In this document: positions 36,626-49,950 of the stretch, piece by piece | Position numbering within the stretch: position 1 is the first letter of the stretch | How the letters are laid out: every line of letters starts with the position of its first letter | From: Istiophorus platypterus | Lineage: Eukaryota > Chordata > Actinopteri > Istiophoriformes > Istiophoridae | DNA: 64,000 nucleotides | Direction of reading: 5' to 3' | Assembly (NCBI GenBank): GCA_016859345.1 | Contig: CM029126.1 | Coordinates: 7,433,527-7,497,526, forward strand | Translations under genes and position numbers: made by a program | The notes under the pieces: generated by a model | Seen by the model: only the letters and a program-made list of their open reading frames with translations | The model's database searches: none | Told to the model about the DNA's origin: nothing

Positions 36626-38027
36626 GGCATTTGTTCCACAAGAGTTTTCAGCCAAACCATAAATTTCACGCAGGAGCGGCGAATTTTTGTCTGCCCCCTA
36701 GAGGCCATGGGGCGCCAGTACAATTGCGGAACCAGCTCCAACTGACAGTTGCATTAGGAGGAGAGTGGTACGCCCTCAGCAGTGCTCCAAGAAGAAATAC
36801 GTGTATTTTCATTTGATTGATTAAATTTGTCTGTACAAAACAAATTTCCTCTGGGTATCTAATTCCATTAAAAACAGCCATAGTGACAGTGTGCAATGGT
36901 GATACAGTGAAATGCAAAAAAAAAAAAAAAGGACAAAGTGACACATATAAAGCCTGGCAAATATAAACTAATCACAGAGGCAGGGCCCACAGCTCTATTC
37001 TTCATCCTATTACTCATAAAGCTCTCAGTTTCCCCCAGCTGTCTGCTTGCCACAGATAATAAGGGAGCCAAACATTTTTCTCTCTGCTTTATGAGTCTCT
37101 CCTGTACCCAAAGTAGACGCTGCTTTTCAGACAACTTCCCATTTTCTCCCCCTGAAAAAGAAACTGAATTGCCTCTGTCTAGATTGTGTTGAGCTGGATA
37201 CATATAATATATAGGACCTTGCTAATGAGCTTTTGCACAGAGTGGGGGCCAAACATTTCTTTTGCGTAGCTTTGATGTGCGGATCAAACTCTGTGGGCGA
37301 AAGAGGCAAATATCAAGGACATGACTGTTTTTTATGACTTCTATTTATTTTTTATCTATTTATATTTTCTTTTAAATGTGACAGAAAATTGTCATGTTCA
37401 TAGTCCATGCTCCATTGACTGAGAACAATTCTATTACTTGTTCAATATGAGGGTGGTGTTAAGTAGGAGGTGAGTTAGCCTGTGAGAGACAGCAGGGTTG
37501 GTGGATGGTATTTTGTCCCTGCCAGGGCCATCTGCACCGTTGGAACAGCTCTCTTTTTTAAAGCCGTCGCATCGGCCGCTACACCTGTTTGCGAATTCTC
37601 TCACACTGTTGACACAACACGCGTATGAGCTCAATATGGCCGGTCCGCACCGTGAGGTTAGGGCTCGGTTTAAAGTTAAAATTAGATTTCAAACGGAGTA
37701 AATGCTTTATTAATGAAGGGCAAGCTGCTGCATTTGTTGTCAACTCTCAGAAGTGAGACCTTCACAATAGAGCTCACCTTTTCTGCAGGTTATTATAAAT
37801 GACATGCCAAGTTATTTTGCTTAAATATGCAAGTTTCCTCACCTGGTGGAAAAGCTTTGCAACCTTGGGTGGTTTCAACTTAGTGCTAAGGATGTAGCAG
37901 CAATGCATGTAGGTGTTAAATTATTTAGTGTTAGCTATTGTAACGGTAGTGAATATGTGATTTGAATTGCCGAAATGCTTAAAATCTGCAAGTTCCCACC
38001 ACCGAGGATGTTTTTTTTGTTTTCTAG
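36626..38027. other. Gene-free stretch
   Basis: No gene recognised. Poly-A at about 36917-36931. Open frames on both strands at 36631-37203 overlap each other and have no family match. Confidence 0.5.
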
Positions 38028-38160
38028 TGGGTGGCTGTGGCTCAGGTGGTAGAACCGACTCTCCGCTGATTGCGAGGTTGGCAGTTTGATCCCTGGCTGC
38101 TCCAGTCCCCGTGCTGACGTGTCCTAGGGCGAGACACTGCACCATAACTTGCATCACTTG
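38028..38160 (+). mobile_element. tRNA-derived SINE, truncated
   Basis: The head begins GGGTGGCTGTGGCTCAGGTG, which contains the box A promoter pattern (TGGCTCAGGTGG). About 40 bases later GGTTGGCAGTTTGATCCCTG contains box B (GGTT..A.TCC). It is followed by TCCAGTCCCCGTGCTGACGT and GTCCTAGGGCGAGACACTGC, as in abundant teleost SINEs. The usual tail is missing, so the copy is 3'-truncated. The start-site flanks show no clear target duplication. It would have been moved by a LINE in trans. Confidence 0.9.
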
Positions 38161-39674
38161 TAAGTAATGTGTTCTACACATATGGATACTCTATGCAAGT
38201 ATGCATTATTACTTCTATGGGGAAGATGAACAAATGAAGATAAATAAAAGTTGTGTTTTTTGTCTCTTAATAGCAGTAAAAATCGGATCCACTGAGTAAA
38301 CTATTTGGCAGATGAGCTCACAGCTAGAAGCGGTTCGACGTGGTTTGGTGGTCCTGAGCCAGCCCGGGACACCATTTGGTCCATGGCTCACCCTGCTGGG
38401 TAGTAATATTATTCACTCAGCTGCCCCCGTGCCCCCGCCATCTGGGGATTTAATGAGCCCAGAACGGTCTTGCTGACGCCAACCAATTGCAGAGTTCGCA
38501 CCCTGTCCCCGTGGTTATCCAGACCCCAGCACGAGTCAGTAGCTTCATGGAAACAGGCAAACATGTACCAAGCAGCGAGTTCAAGTGAGGCCCTGCATGA
38601 CGTGCATACTAGTAGAGCCGTATACACACAGCATCACTCTCTTTCAGCAATACAAACATACAGACAAATATATATATTTTTTAAATTATTTTCTATATAT
38701 ACACATGCACTCTCTCTCTCCAGGCACTCTATCAGTATACTGTATATCATTAGTCCTGGAGTCATAACCATAATTGCTTCAAAAATGATGAAGGAAATCT
38801 AGTCTGACAAAAAATCTTGCTCAGTCACACATGAGTGATCAGCAGGCTTAATAGTGTTGCATTATCATAGCCAAACATCTGTAATTAACCGATCAGACTG
38901 TTTGACTTTCCATTAACCCCTTGAAATTCTCCGGTGTCCAATTCCAAACTCTCCGTAATTGAGTAACGCTTGTTTTTCTCGATATTCCTATTTCCACACA
39001 AGGACATCTGATAAGTCCTGGAGAAGAGGGTGGGGAGGGTTGGGGGTTGCTATTAGGAGGTGGCGTACAGCTCCATGACTGGCTGAACTACTTCTCCATG
39101 CAGTATGTGGCTAAAAAAAAAAAAAAAAAGATCAATAGTGCATGTTGCTCATGTTGTGCCCTGCAGTGCTGTGAGTGGTGTCATCTTGACATAGCAGAAG
39201 CCCCAGCTGCTGATTCAGACTGCACCGACGTTGGTGAAATCCTCCCTATGATCGAGGACTTTAAAGCAGCAGAGATCTCCCAAAAGGACCAGAGTGGGCC
39301 TCTGTCAAAGCACTCTGATGCTGCTCTTCAGGCCTGGAGAGCCGGCAGGGATTTCGAGCTGTATGCATTTAGTTTTAGAAAAAAGAAAAAAGAAAAAAAA
39401 AGAAAAAACCCAGACACAGTAAAGGAGACCCCCCCCCCACACACACACACACACACACTGCTGTTTGTTCTTTCTTATAGTTCTTATGGTTAACGCCAGA
39501 CCCCGCTGACGTTTTTAAATGTTTCATTTGGCATAGAGACTGGCTGATTGCCATGGCAAAGCTCCAAAAGATTGGTTAATTACCCAACGGTCGTTTAACC
39601 ATTTTTTTAGGCAAAGCCATCCAATAGTGCTGCTCCCTGCCTCTCAGATGTGACAGTTTGATCTTTTTCTTTCT
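38161..39674. other. Gene-free stretch with one exon-like segment
   Basis: A repeat-free patch at about 38830-38960 (TGTAATTAACCGATCAGACT) could be regulatory. A coding-like segment at 39167-39360 is discussed under findings. A (CA)n run follows at 39439-39458 after a C run. No gene is claimed. Confidence 0.5.
39439..39458. repeat. (CA)n microsatellite
   Basis: About ten CA units directly after a run of Cs (39429-39438). Confidence 0.9.
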
Positions 39675-39850
39675 CAGACATGATAGTAAACTGAATATTG
39701 TGGGGTTTCGGACTGTTGTCCAGACCAAATGAAGAGATTTGAACACATCACCTTGAGTTGATGGACATTATGACAGGCATTTTCACTATTTTTTGACATT
39801 TTATAGACAACGTACAGAACAGGTGTCAGCACTACTGTATTTCTTTCGTT
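39675..39850. mobile_element. MITE-like repeat (GGGCTGCAAC family), interior fragment
   Basis: Phrases TGATAGTAAACTGAATATTG, GGGGTTTCGGACTGTTG, CAGACCAAATGAAGAGATTT, TCACCTTGAGTTGATGGACA and CACTATTTTTTGACATTTTA follow the family interior order. The ends are lost. Confidence 0.6.
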
Positions 39851-42779
39851 AATTTTGCATCTACATTTCAAAGACTAATCAGAATTCGATATTGTTGTGC
39901 CACGGAAATTTTCCAAGGCAATTTTCCCACTGTTCAAAGTGATAGGAAACAGTCAGTAATAGGGGTCTGGGGTTTTTATGAGAGACATATTGCTGTAAGC
40001 GCGCCATTAGTCTAGTCAAATGGGTGCATTCGCTGACATATTTGGAGGAAACTTCTAGGAGATAAAAACAGTTTTTCTGCTTACAAAACAAAAAGGGCAA
40101 GAAATTTTGGCGCCAATGCAGCCAAACCAAATCCCCATAAAAACATAAACAGAGGGGAGCTCTGACAGGCTCTTAATCAAATTATGGGACCATCTGGTGC
40201 TCTCCTATTAATTTCTATACGCTGATACTAGCATTAATTTGGGCCAACATTGGTTTTATCTGATATCATCAAACTCATTTATGCCAGATTTTTTTGAGAA
40301 CCATCCAAAAAAAGCAAACTGGAGCTTGTCCTCAGTGCAAAGTGACAAGAGACGCACACCTTTCTCTTGTGTGTAAAAGAACACAACCAATTTAAAGCGG
40401 TTAACATTCAGATCTGTATAAACCTTTGTATCAACTTGCTGGTAATTTTCCCAAATAACAGCCCCCTGAAGGGATTTAAAATGGCTGTTGCCTTTTATTG
40501 TTTCAGCCAGTATTTTCATGCAATTGATCTGATCTAACCCTTTGTATTGTTTGTTTCAAACCATTTATTTGTTCTCATGAGAGGGTTCCTGCTGCTTTGA
40601 GCCGTGGAGACACAGAGCACGAGTATGAGGAGAATCAAAGAATTTTTAGAATTTATTTTAATTTTTTTTTTAGAAATACGCAGTGCAATGGCACGGCCGA
40701 GGAGGAACTAATTAACCATTTTCTGCGCTTCCCTTAACTGACACCACACAGATAAAAGGGACTTTGCTGGCTTCTCGGTCGTCTCTTTGACCAAGCAGAC
40801 TGTGTCAACACAATTTAATTATTTCTTCATTGGTCACGCAGAGGGTTTGTTTATTGATGTTCGCCATTTTATGTGCCTTTGATTCTGTTTTTCACTTTGT
40901 GCGACTCGCCAGTTTATGCCCTGCAGTTGGAAATAACTAATGAGGAGCTTTGTTTGTGCCTGCTGCTTTTCTTAACACCCCATCGCTGCAACATAGTCTT
41001 GTTCCCCCCCTAGCTCGGCTCACATAATGTGCCCTTCAGGAGACCCGAAAACCGTGCTCTACAATCTACACTGAGGTGATCCTCTCTGTCTGCGCCTCTT
41101 CCTGGCTGAGACTGTGATTAACTTGCACTGATTGAGCCATCAAGCCTGCTCAATGTGTGCTCCCGCTCATTTGATTCCCACAGTCGAGTCCACGTGAAAT
41201 ACAAAGCCCACCGCTGTTCGGTTGATGACGCATGTGTGGTTTTCTTTTTTTCCCCCCTTCATCTTATAGTGCATTTCTATTTCAGACACTGGGGCGTCCG
41301 TTGCTAAACATGAATTTAAATTCTGACAAAGGCGAATGAGCAAGAGTATATCAAGCGACAGAGGAGAGCCTAGTCACACCATCATAAACTCACTCACATA
41401 CTATCTATGGTTCAATCCAAAGAGCTTCATTAGTAATAATTCTCAGTCATCCCTGTAAATCCTCATATACCCTGGCTCAGTGTGAGGCATACCACACTAT
41501 CCACATGGACGCCTCCCTATTGGGCTAAATTATTAGAGCTCAAAAAAGACTCTTCAAAGGCCTTTGCGACTTACTCCCACAACCCACAAGAACTCATTTC
41601 CAGCCGTGGGGTTTGCCTTCGGTCAGATGGGGATTGTAAGGATTGTTTGTGGGGCAAATTATGCACAGAAAATAAGCCGTGATTATTATCCTACCGGGAC
41701 GCAGCTACAGAAAACTGATCATAGGTTTAATTTAGGAAGTTTAGATGCAGTTGATGGGGGCTTCTCAGAGATTTCCAATCTTGACAGGTTTTTATTAGAG
41801 CAGTCACAGTAGCTTAACTCTTTCAGAGGGGCACCGCTTTGGAACGGGAGATTATCGGGACTGTCGGAGACGTCAGCTGTGTTATTTAGATATATGAAAT
41901 GGCATTTGGATTCTTCCAGAGGATGAACATTCCATCATCACTGGACTTCTGTTACAGTCATTCTGTGGATGGATTAAAAGGCAGAAAAAAATCAAAAAAC
42001 AAAATGCAGAGTTTGTGTGAAACCGTCCATTTTGGTTTTTTTTTAGTTCACACTCACGCCAACAACCTATTTCCTCGTCATTCTTCTCTTTTGTTTACTT
42101 AACAGCGTGTGTAGAATAGAAAGAATTTTATATATCATACAGTATAAGATTTTATCTCCCAACTGTCAACACCAACTGACCAAGACTGGAACATACTGGG
42201 TCCAACCTGCTGTGATCAGTCATCATGTCCAAATGATTTTCTTTATGGGCCCAACAGTCTTAATGTATGTCCCCCGCTTTAACAACCAATTGAAGAACAA
42301 CCATGACATTAACCAAGTCATTTCTACCAAAACAAATGGCAGCCCACTGCTCAAAATAGGCACAGCAGGGTTCAGTGTTCCCTGTGTGCACCGAGCAGCA
42401 GCGCTTGTAGTTCAGCAGCAATTCTAAAGTCCTTTTAAGCCATTCCTCCACTGATGCGCGTAAATACAGGTCCAGTGTCAGTGCTCATGGACAGGCGCAC
42501 AACACCCCACTGCTCCTAAGATAAAATCCCAGGGGAAACACCGGGGCTGGGTGAGTTTGTGACACATCACATGCTATTGTTTTGGCTACAAAAATCGGAT
42601 TATTAGACTGCAGAGACAAACCATGCCTCTGGGGAAACTTGTTGGAATAGAAAGTCACTTCTCAACAGTCAAACACACTTTAAAGGTAGAAAGCTGTTTC
42701 GGATTAAAAAGATAAGATGATAAAAGGGTGGCAAAGCTTTGCCTAATTAAATCCCCATTGGTAACAAAGTGGATAGCCA
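39851..42779. other. Gene-free stretch with possible regulatory block
   Basis: 40640-41000 is repeat-free and carries AACTAATTAACCATTTTCTG, CAATTTAATTATTTCTTCAT and GTTTATTGATGTTC words, with a texture like conserved non-coding DNA. The rest is not recognised. No gene. Confidence 0.5.
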
Positions 42780-43060
42780 AGGCTACTTAAAGTCTGACAT
42801 AAAACACTTCTATTATTCTATCCACTCCGCATATATCAAAGGAGGTAAGATAAATAAATCATCCCTCTGTATAATGCTGTCCAGTTCAACAGCACCACAA
42901 ACTGCATCCTCCAAAATTATAACACTGTTGAATCAACAACTCTGTTTAACAGTTTCAACAAAAGCTGAACATTATAACCTTCATGAAGGAGGATTTATTG
43001 CAGGATGTTGTATTAGACTGCATGAGTTTTAGCTAGGTCTTCCTAATAGACTGCCAAATG
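42780..43060. mobile_element. Truncated opposite-strand copy of the 30.1-kb element
   Basis: Read on the minus strand this matches the interior of the 30128-30478 element in order: AGCACCACAAACTGCATCCT, AACACTGTTGAATCAAC, TCATGAAGGAGGATTTATTG and GGATGTTGTATTAGACTGCA. It ends in TTTTAGCTAGGTCTTCCTAA and TAGACTGCC, equal to one inverted end with changes. The other inverted end is missing and divergence is clearly higher, so it is an older, truncated copy. Confidence 0.85.
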
Positions 43061-46000
43061 AGTCTAAATTGTCAACTGCTGAAAAGCTATGCCAAAAAAA
43101 ATGGGAAATACCACAAAAAAAAAAAAAATTTACTACTTGAACATCACTATCCAATAAAGCAAGGAGAGTGCAAGCGATTACAGTCTCAAACACCAGCAAT
43201 TACACTCATCCACTGGAACAGGCTTTGAGGCACTTAAAAAAAAACCCTCCCGCAACAGACAGGAATTTTCTGTTGCTTTTTTTTTTTTTCTTTTTTTAAT
43301 GGCACAAGGTATATCAATATAAAAACCTTCCTACTTCAGATATTTTATTAAGTTTCTTTTGAAGTAAAAATAACAAAAATAATTGATGTGCACTTGTGAA
43401 ACTGCACATTATAGAAGACTAGAATATCTTTATAATTTGGGCTGTTGGTCGGACAAAGATATTCAATGCCGTTACCTTAGGCTCTGAGAAATAGGAATGG
43501 GCAAATTTTTTTTTTTGCTATTATCTGCGTTCTTGTACACTAAACAAAAGTAAATATAATTGTAAGTTACATCCCTACTTATTGATTATGTTTAATTTTG
43601 TATTCTATTTTATTTATTGAAATTGATTTTCTGTTTGCGATTCAAAATATTATTCATTCTTTTTTTCAGGTTCCAGAATCTACCTTGAGGTTAAGTTGTG
43701 TCATTAAGCTCAACAGAAACATTGACTTCTTTTATAACATGATATATTTCCCATAATATCATATCATATATGATATAATATGTCATGTATCACAACAGAT
43801 AACTCACATGACATGGTGTAAAATCTGATAAAATCCTGACTCACTATGTTCCCCTCAGCTGTTCTTCAAAGCGAATGTCGGCTGCATTTATCTAAGACAA
43901 CATTTCTCCTCACTTGGCGGCATCGGTATCATAAAGTTAAACATTGCAAATGCATTGTCGGGTGTAGCTGCATGTCCGACACGCAGGGCATAAATCAAAG
44001 GCACTGATACCATTTCTCCTTCACAAATTCAGCACACGTGCTACAGTGTTGTTAGCAGGGGACGAACGAGGAGAAGCTTAAGATTCTAGGCATTGTTTGG
44101 GAAACAGCCTGGAATGAAATTAGGACAGACAGCGGTGAAATGAATCCCGGTTGGTCTCTCGCTCCAGCTAATCAGATAACAACAAAAGGCAGCAGAGCAT
44201 GGGGGAATCTGTCAGCAGGAAGTTATGGTCCTGAAACTCCGGGAGAGGAGCAATGAAATGGAGCAAGTGCACAGCAAATGTATTTGACTGGGGAAGAAAG
44301 AGTGCCAGAGTTCCCTTAGAGGACTGTGCCATCTAGTATCTTTTGTTTTGGATGCACCAGCAGGTGTCAGCCTAGCAAATGCTAACTAGGGCACACGCCC
44401 ACCAAGCCGTTTTTTGTATGAATAATTCATCCTCATCCAAGTATGAGAAATTTGATTAAATAATTAATTAATTGAGAAAATAAGAGATAAGAGTGACATA
44501 TACTTAGTTCCACCTCTAGAAAATCGTCATTAAATTGGGAATTGGGAAAACAATTTCATCACGAGGTTCAGTCTGTAGCTGTTCTGCAGCTTTCAGTCAT
44601 TTCAAATGTTGTTCAGCAGCATATGACATGTGCCACCTTCCCATGTAAATACGGGGGTTTAAAATGTGGTGTTGCAAGCCACTGACAAGAAGTCATTAAA
44701 GGGCTTTAATGACCAAGATCTATTATTTTTGGCAACTGGGCAAATGATCATATGATATGATTGAAATCTCAAAATAAAAAAAATTAAAAAAAGCTGGTAA
44801 ATGGGCTTTTCCAAGGTCAAGATAAAATGAATTTAATGTAGCAGAACCTGCAACTGTTCAATTCACTGGACCAGATGATGCATGCACAGAGACATATTTC
44901 AGTTTCTTCTTCAGTGGTCGTAGATACTGTGTGAAAAACTCTCATTGATTTCACTCGGCCGCACGCTGCTCGTGTCACTCGTACGCTGGAATTACAGCTT
45001 GATGGCTCTGTAACACCACCTGACAAAAAGTGGCATTTGACAAGTGAATACCTAAGGGTACCCACTGCCATCAGTGTTGTAGAGCCTCGTGGATTAATTC
45101 ATAATAGCTGTTGTAAGCGCAGAAAATGTGACAATTATGCATTTTCTGTCATATGTATCGAAGCTGGAGGACGTGTCAGATGGACTGGCAGCCGTCTCCC
45201 GTGCAGTGTCTGGTCTATTTGCATCCCCATTTGCATCAGCCTCAGGTCTGCTTTTACCCAACGTCTCTCTCTCTCTCTCATGTCAGCTAGACCCCTCGTT
45301 CTCTCAACTTCACTACCACTATTTTTTTCTGTCTGCTGTACTGTCTCACTCCCATGTGCACTCATTCCGTGCATCGCAATCTCGGTCCGCCTCAACGCTC
45401 GTACTCCTTCCTCCGGATCTCAGGACAGAGGAAGATGAGATTTTCGACTGAGATTCCGACTGTCGTGAACGTGCCGTTAACCATATATACGCGTGAAAGT
45501 AGTAAAATATTAAAGGAGTACAGATTTTGCTTTGCACATCATTCATTTATGCCCTAACCTGGGGGCCAAATCTTTCCATCTCCCTTCCCTGCCTCCTTTC
45601 TTCCTTCCACCCCCAAGTAGTGTTGGGTATTTTTTTTTTTTGTGGTAGTCAGGCGGCAGAAAGGGTTTCAAATCATTGTCAGCCGTGACCTTTCCTTTGA
45701 ATATTGGCCCACGTGAACAGCATATATCACTCGAGTGTGAGGGCATGCATGTGTTCCCGTGCATACTTATATGTCTGCATATGTCTGCGTGAGCTTGCTC
45801 CATCTCCACATATAAAAAAAACAAAAAAACAAAACAGAAAAAAACAACAACACCGTAATCAGAATGCCGCAGTCATTACCTGTCATTTCTCCAGAAAAAA
45901 AAGGCGAGTTTACAAAAATCTATTTGCAAAAAGGTCACATCGAACAGTCCAACACTTTGCTGTTTCATTTCGTACTACCCTCCTCCTCTCTCACCTCGCT

Positions 46001-49000
46001 CCCTCACTCTCCAGCTCCCTTTTTCCGCCACTATCTCCCGGCGCCGTCTGTCGTCCTCCAGAGCATTTCTCATCAGACAAACAGAGCCCGTCTTGCTTTC
46101 CGAGGCACAGCCAACAGTTATCAGCCCGCCACATCTTATTTGAGTTTTTGCCCTCTTTACAAGAAGCGGAGACACGGCTCCAGTGGAATCATTGCCCTGT
46201 AGATTCTCAACCATTAAATAATAATAATTAAAACAGATTCTGGCAATTTCTCTCACTTATCGGTTTTCACCATCTCCAAGTATTTTGTTTTTGGGTTTTT
46301 TGGGATTTTTTTCCGCCGCTGTCTGAGTCCACAGATTTCAGTCACAGAGGCCAGAGTATTTCTGGGTCATTTACAGACAGAAAGTTGGATTTGCCTGTGT
46401 TTAGAAACAGAAAAGACACATCTTCTGATGGCAGCCCTCATTCAGTTAGTGCTTAATGAAATGCTAGTTGTAATGGTTTGTTTTATAAAACACCAACCGA
46501 TAACACTGACAGAGATCACAAAAATCCCCTTGGATTTATTTCTCCATGTTGCACATTTTGCTGGAGGCTGCTGCTTGTCAGATGTTGTAACTTTGTAAAT
46601 TGGCATCTTCAACACAAAATGCATATTTTAAACAGCTTGATGCTGCTTAAAATGCATAACTTTAGGCTAACCTTTGTCCTTTCTGACAGGTTGATAACAA
46701 AAAACAATTTCATTTTTTCATTTCTTTTATTTATTTATTTTTTTTACATATAAACGCAGGAACTGCAGTGCATTTTTAATACAATGCTGTGAGTGAGGAA
46801 ATTGATTTACGTCATTTTAAACCCACTAGAATATGTTTGTCCCGCAGTCTGGAGAATAATCTGCAAATAATGACATAGAAACTTTTCTTATTTATTGATA
46901 CAATGCATGTTTTGCTTTTTAGCAGACTGCTTTTTAGCAGATTACCAAGAGTGTGAGAATAAACTGAAAGATAAATGCCTGTGACAGTCATTTCATCATG
47001 TTTTATCATGTTAACCCTCAACAACACCCTGCCTGAAACATATTGCCCGCATGTTATTCCTCTCACAAGGGAGGATCACGGAGCACATTCCGGTTTGGAA
47101 GGAGCCCAAGATGTGACAAAGATTATAGTGATACAGTGGCAAGGAAGCTTCTTTGACATTCAGAAATGGAAAGCAACGCCCTTGCCAGTCTCTGAAGCTA
47201 GACGGATATTTGAGAACGGAGAAAGGCTGTGTGAAAAGTGAGAAATAACCTTGTGCAAGGCGTTTCATGTTTGTATGGCTTGGAACACTCAGTCCAATTT
47301 TCTGCATTTAGCTAACTGTGCTCTGACTGTACGTTACTTGTCGTACGTTAGCAATGGAAAAAGCTTTGAATCCTGTCACCTATTTTTACCAAGGTCACTG
47401 CAGCAGCACCAAGGAAATAAAAGAATATCCACTTATTATACCTAAAATACTTATGTATAATAGATTAAATGATCAAAGCTGGTTAAACCTTGACAGTAAA
47501 GAAGGAACTAGAGAGTAAAGTTATTTCTTAATCCGAGAGACAGCTTGATTTTTGCCCTTTATCGGGAAGATTAATTAAATAGGGTCTTATTCAGAGTCCT
47601 CTTATCAGAACTATGAACTGGGGCAAATGGAGACAGATACTGTAAATCTTTGATATCTGTGAGTCTCATTTATTTATAATCTCTCTCTCTTAATTAGCTG
47701 ATTCAAAAGGATTGATATGAAAGGAACACTTCAGGGCTCATTTGAATTCCAGATTAATTCTAGATGCATTTCAAAAAAACTTGATGGTGTGTTGAACACC
47801 ATATTTACACAACTTTGGTCATTCTTCCTTCAACTTCTTGGGTTTCAGGTAACTTTTATTTGCTCATACTGTTCTTTTATCTTTGTTTTTCCACATTTCT
47901 ATGTCAGTGCGTCTCTTTTATTACCTTTATCTGTCAGTCTATCGGCCTAACCCTTTGAAGCTTGTTTTTTTTTCCTGGGCGGGGGGCATTTTTACCGTTA
48001 TTAGACAGTTTGACAGTGGAGATACAGACAGCAGACATGCAGAGAAACCATCATCCACCCTGTCCACCTCCTTGTGACTCCAGCATGGCAGAACAGTGCC
48101 TCTGCACATAATCCAGAGTTTCAGGGATCTAGTTTAGAAGTATATAAACACAATTTCTAGGAGACAGGGTTGCATCAACTGCCTTTCCAAGTTGGTAAGA
48201 CCACAACTGGAGGCTTAAATTACAATTACGAAGTTAATTTATGTAAGAAAACAGCCTCACCTTGCCCTGTAAACATTGAGTCGGAGTGAAACGGAGAGAG
48301 GAAGAGACTAAATTAAATGTTTACAGCCACCTTGCCTTCTACTGGTTTACCCTATGTAAGCGATATGAGTATGATTACCCTAGATTAATCAACAGGGGGA
48401 AATTAAATGTGTAGCACTCAGACAAGCATTTACCTGAGGATCATACCTTTCCATTTCTGCCCTGCCATTTCTTGATCTATTTCTGAGCAGACTTAAGCCA
48501 TTTCCTCCTGCAAATGAGCAAATTTCAATGAGCAATATAAAAAGCCACATTCCCAAGTAGAAGGTCCTTTTTTTAATTGATATTATTTTTATCTTCTAAA
48601 ACACTTAAAATTACTGTTTTGTGGAAAAAAATATTGTATATGCACTCAAGGGCATTTTGAAAAAAAGATTTCCATCTGCATAAAATGTTCATATATTATC
48701 TTTTCCATAAGACATTTAGAGTTGAACATGCAATTGCCTGCATGAAATTGTTTTTAAATGGTTTTTCCTCAGATTTCCAGATCAGAAACATGACAATGAG
48801 ACCCAAACAGCCACAGATTATTGCTGGAGGTCAAGGGTATATGTCTTTCTTCACTTCAAAGTGAACTCTTGTTGACTTCCTTGCTAATGTTTGCTCTGAG
48901 TCTCTCTTCTAACAAAAAGGTGCCTAAAGAAGATAACTGACACTTAGGGGAGAGAAAATAAAACAAGACAGCATCAAGAGATCTGACAGCAAAGTATGAG

Positions 49001-49284
49001 AAGAAAAAAAAAAACATAAGAATGGTAAAACAGCAGTATTTTCTACAAAGCCTTCTCTCTTTTATCCCAACTACTGAAATCAATCCTCAGATTTGCTCTA
49101 AATAAATGATTTAATTTAATCAGTATTTCAAATACTCACATAAGACTTTATGATATGAATAACTATTCTGGGAACAGTTATTCAGAAATCCTCTCTTTAA
49201 ATAATGTACAAAATTTAGGATTTCATTGAAACCTGCTGTGAAAAAAAACCAAACTGCTTTTCCCTGGAAAGTAGCTGAAGCCTG
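43061..49284. other. Gene-free stretch
   Basis: No gene recognised in 6.2 kb. It holds poly-T and poly-A runs (43090-43130, 43280-43300), a perfect double octamer at 45217-45236, an AT-rich palindrome near 43757-43785, and a pyrimidine-rich block at 45250-45440 that opens several frames at once. 45960-46260 and 48260-48450 are repeat-free with ATTA words and may be regulatory. The 175-codon frame at 45704-46231 overlaps others and has no family features. Confidence 0.5.
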
Positions 49285-49405
49285 ATGGAAAAGTCACTAA
49301 TGATGCTAGATGTAGTAATACAATAATTAGCATATTCGTGACATCATTGTCGTATTTGCATTCTTCCTAGATTCTGTCAGTTTAAGCCATTTATCTTTTT
49401 GATTC
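49285..49405. promoter_or_regulatory. Candidate enhancer core 2, inverted duplicate of 36.6-kb core
   Basis: The core 49325-49361 reads AATTAGCATATTCGTGACAT then CATTGTCGTATTTGCAT. It equals the reverse complement of 36547-36585 except for one substitution and a 2-base deletion. It keeps the octamer (ATTTGCAT, 49354-49361) and TGACATCA. To its left CTAGATGT (49306-49313) and AAAAGTCACTAA (49289-49300) match the other copy at nearly the same spacing. To the right a weaker match continues to TTATCTTTTTGAT. There is no frame and no microsatellite. Function is inferred. Confidence 0.45.
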
Positions 49406-49839
49406 TCTCCTACTCTCTGTGCTCACATACACAGTATGAAGCTGTTCTCATGTACATACTTTTCTGTTTCTGTTGTCACACAACGGAACTGGTATGAAAT
49501 AGAGACTGAAGCAGAGTCCATTAAGACTACATGTTAACTGGCAGTCACTTTCAAACCATTTCAAAGATATTGCTCTGCACTGCTAAAATCCTGATTTCAT
49601 AACCACAACATCGTCTTGCAAATCCCCATAAACATAAGACAAAGGCTGTGATGTGATTTTGGTTATATTTACTTGTAAAATGATCTCTACTGAGAAAGTT
49701 AGAAGCTCATTCATGTCTATGTTAACTAAGGTGCTGTCAACTGAATGAGACACACAGAAATGCCTAAGGAGGGAATGCCCAACCTAGTGCTTGTGGGGCA
49801 ATAGTGGCAACTATCTTCTTTGGAAAGTAACAGAGGTTT
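49406..49839. other. Gene-free stretch
   Basis: Nothing recognised apart from AT-rich unique sequence. Confidence 0.5.
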
Positions 49840-49950
49840 GTCCAAAAAGTTGCTAGATTTGTCGCTAGCTGCTTTTTTGAAAACAATTCGCTAAATGGTG
49901 TGAAAAGTGGGTAAATCTAGCAACAAAGACGCTAAGTTGGCAACACTGCC
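49840..49950. mobile_element. Short fish repeat with inverted TTGCTAGATTT words
   Basis: TTGCTAGATTTGTCGCTAGC, then TTGAAAACAATTCGCTAAAT, and near the right edge AAATCTAGCAACAAAGACGC and TAAGTTGGCAACACTGCC. The first and last phrases are inverse, and the closing phrase is one I recall from a common teleost repeat. It is a small palindromic remnant, probably of a DNA element. Confidence 0.6.

Noticed and set aside
38028..38160. Possible tRNA gene
   Set aside because: Boxes A and B are present but the downstream body is that of a SINE and the cloverleaf is broken; listed as SINE.
43757..43785. AT-rich palindrome (ATATCATAT..ATATGATAT)
   Set aside because: Expected often in such AT-rich sequence; no other support.
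45704..46231. 175-codon plus-strand frame, with overlapping frames on both strands
   Set aside because: The frame starts in low-complexity text, contains a poly-lysine/asparagine stretch from A-runs, and resembles no family.
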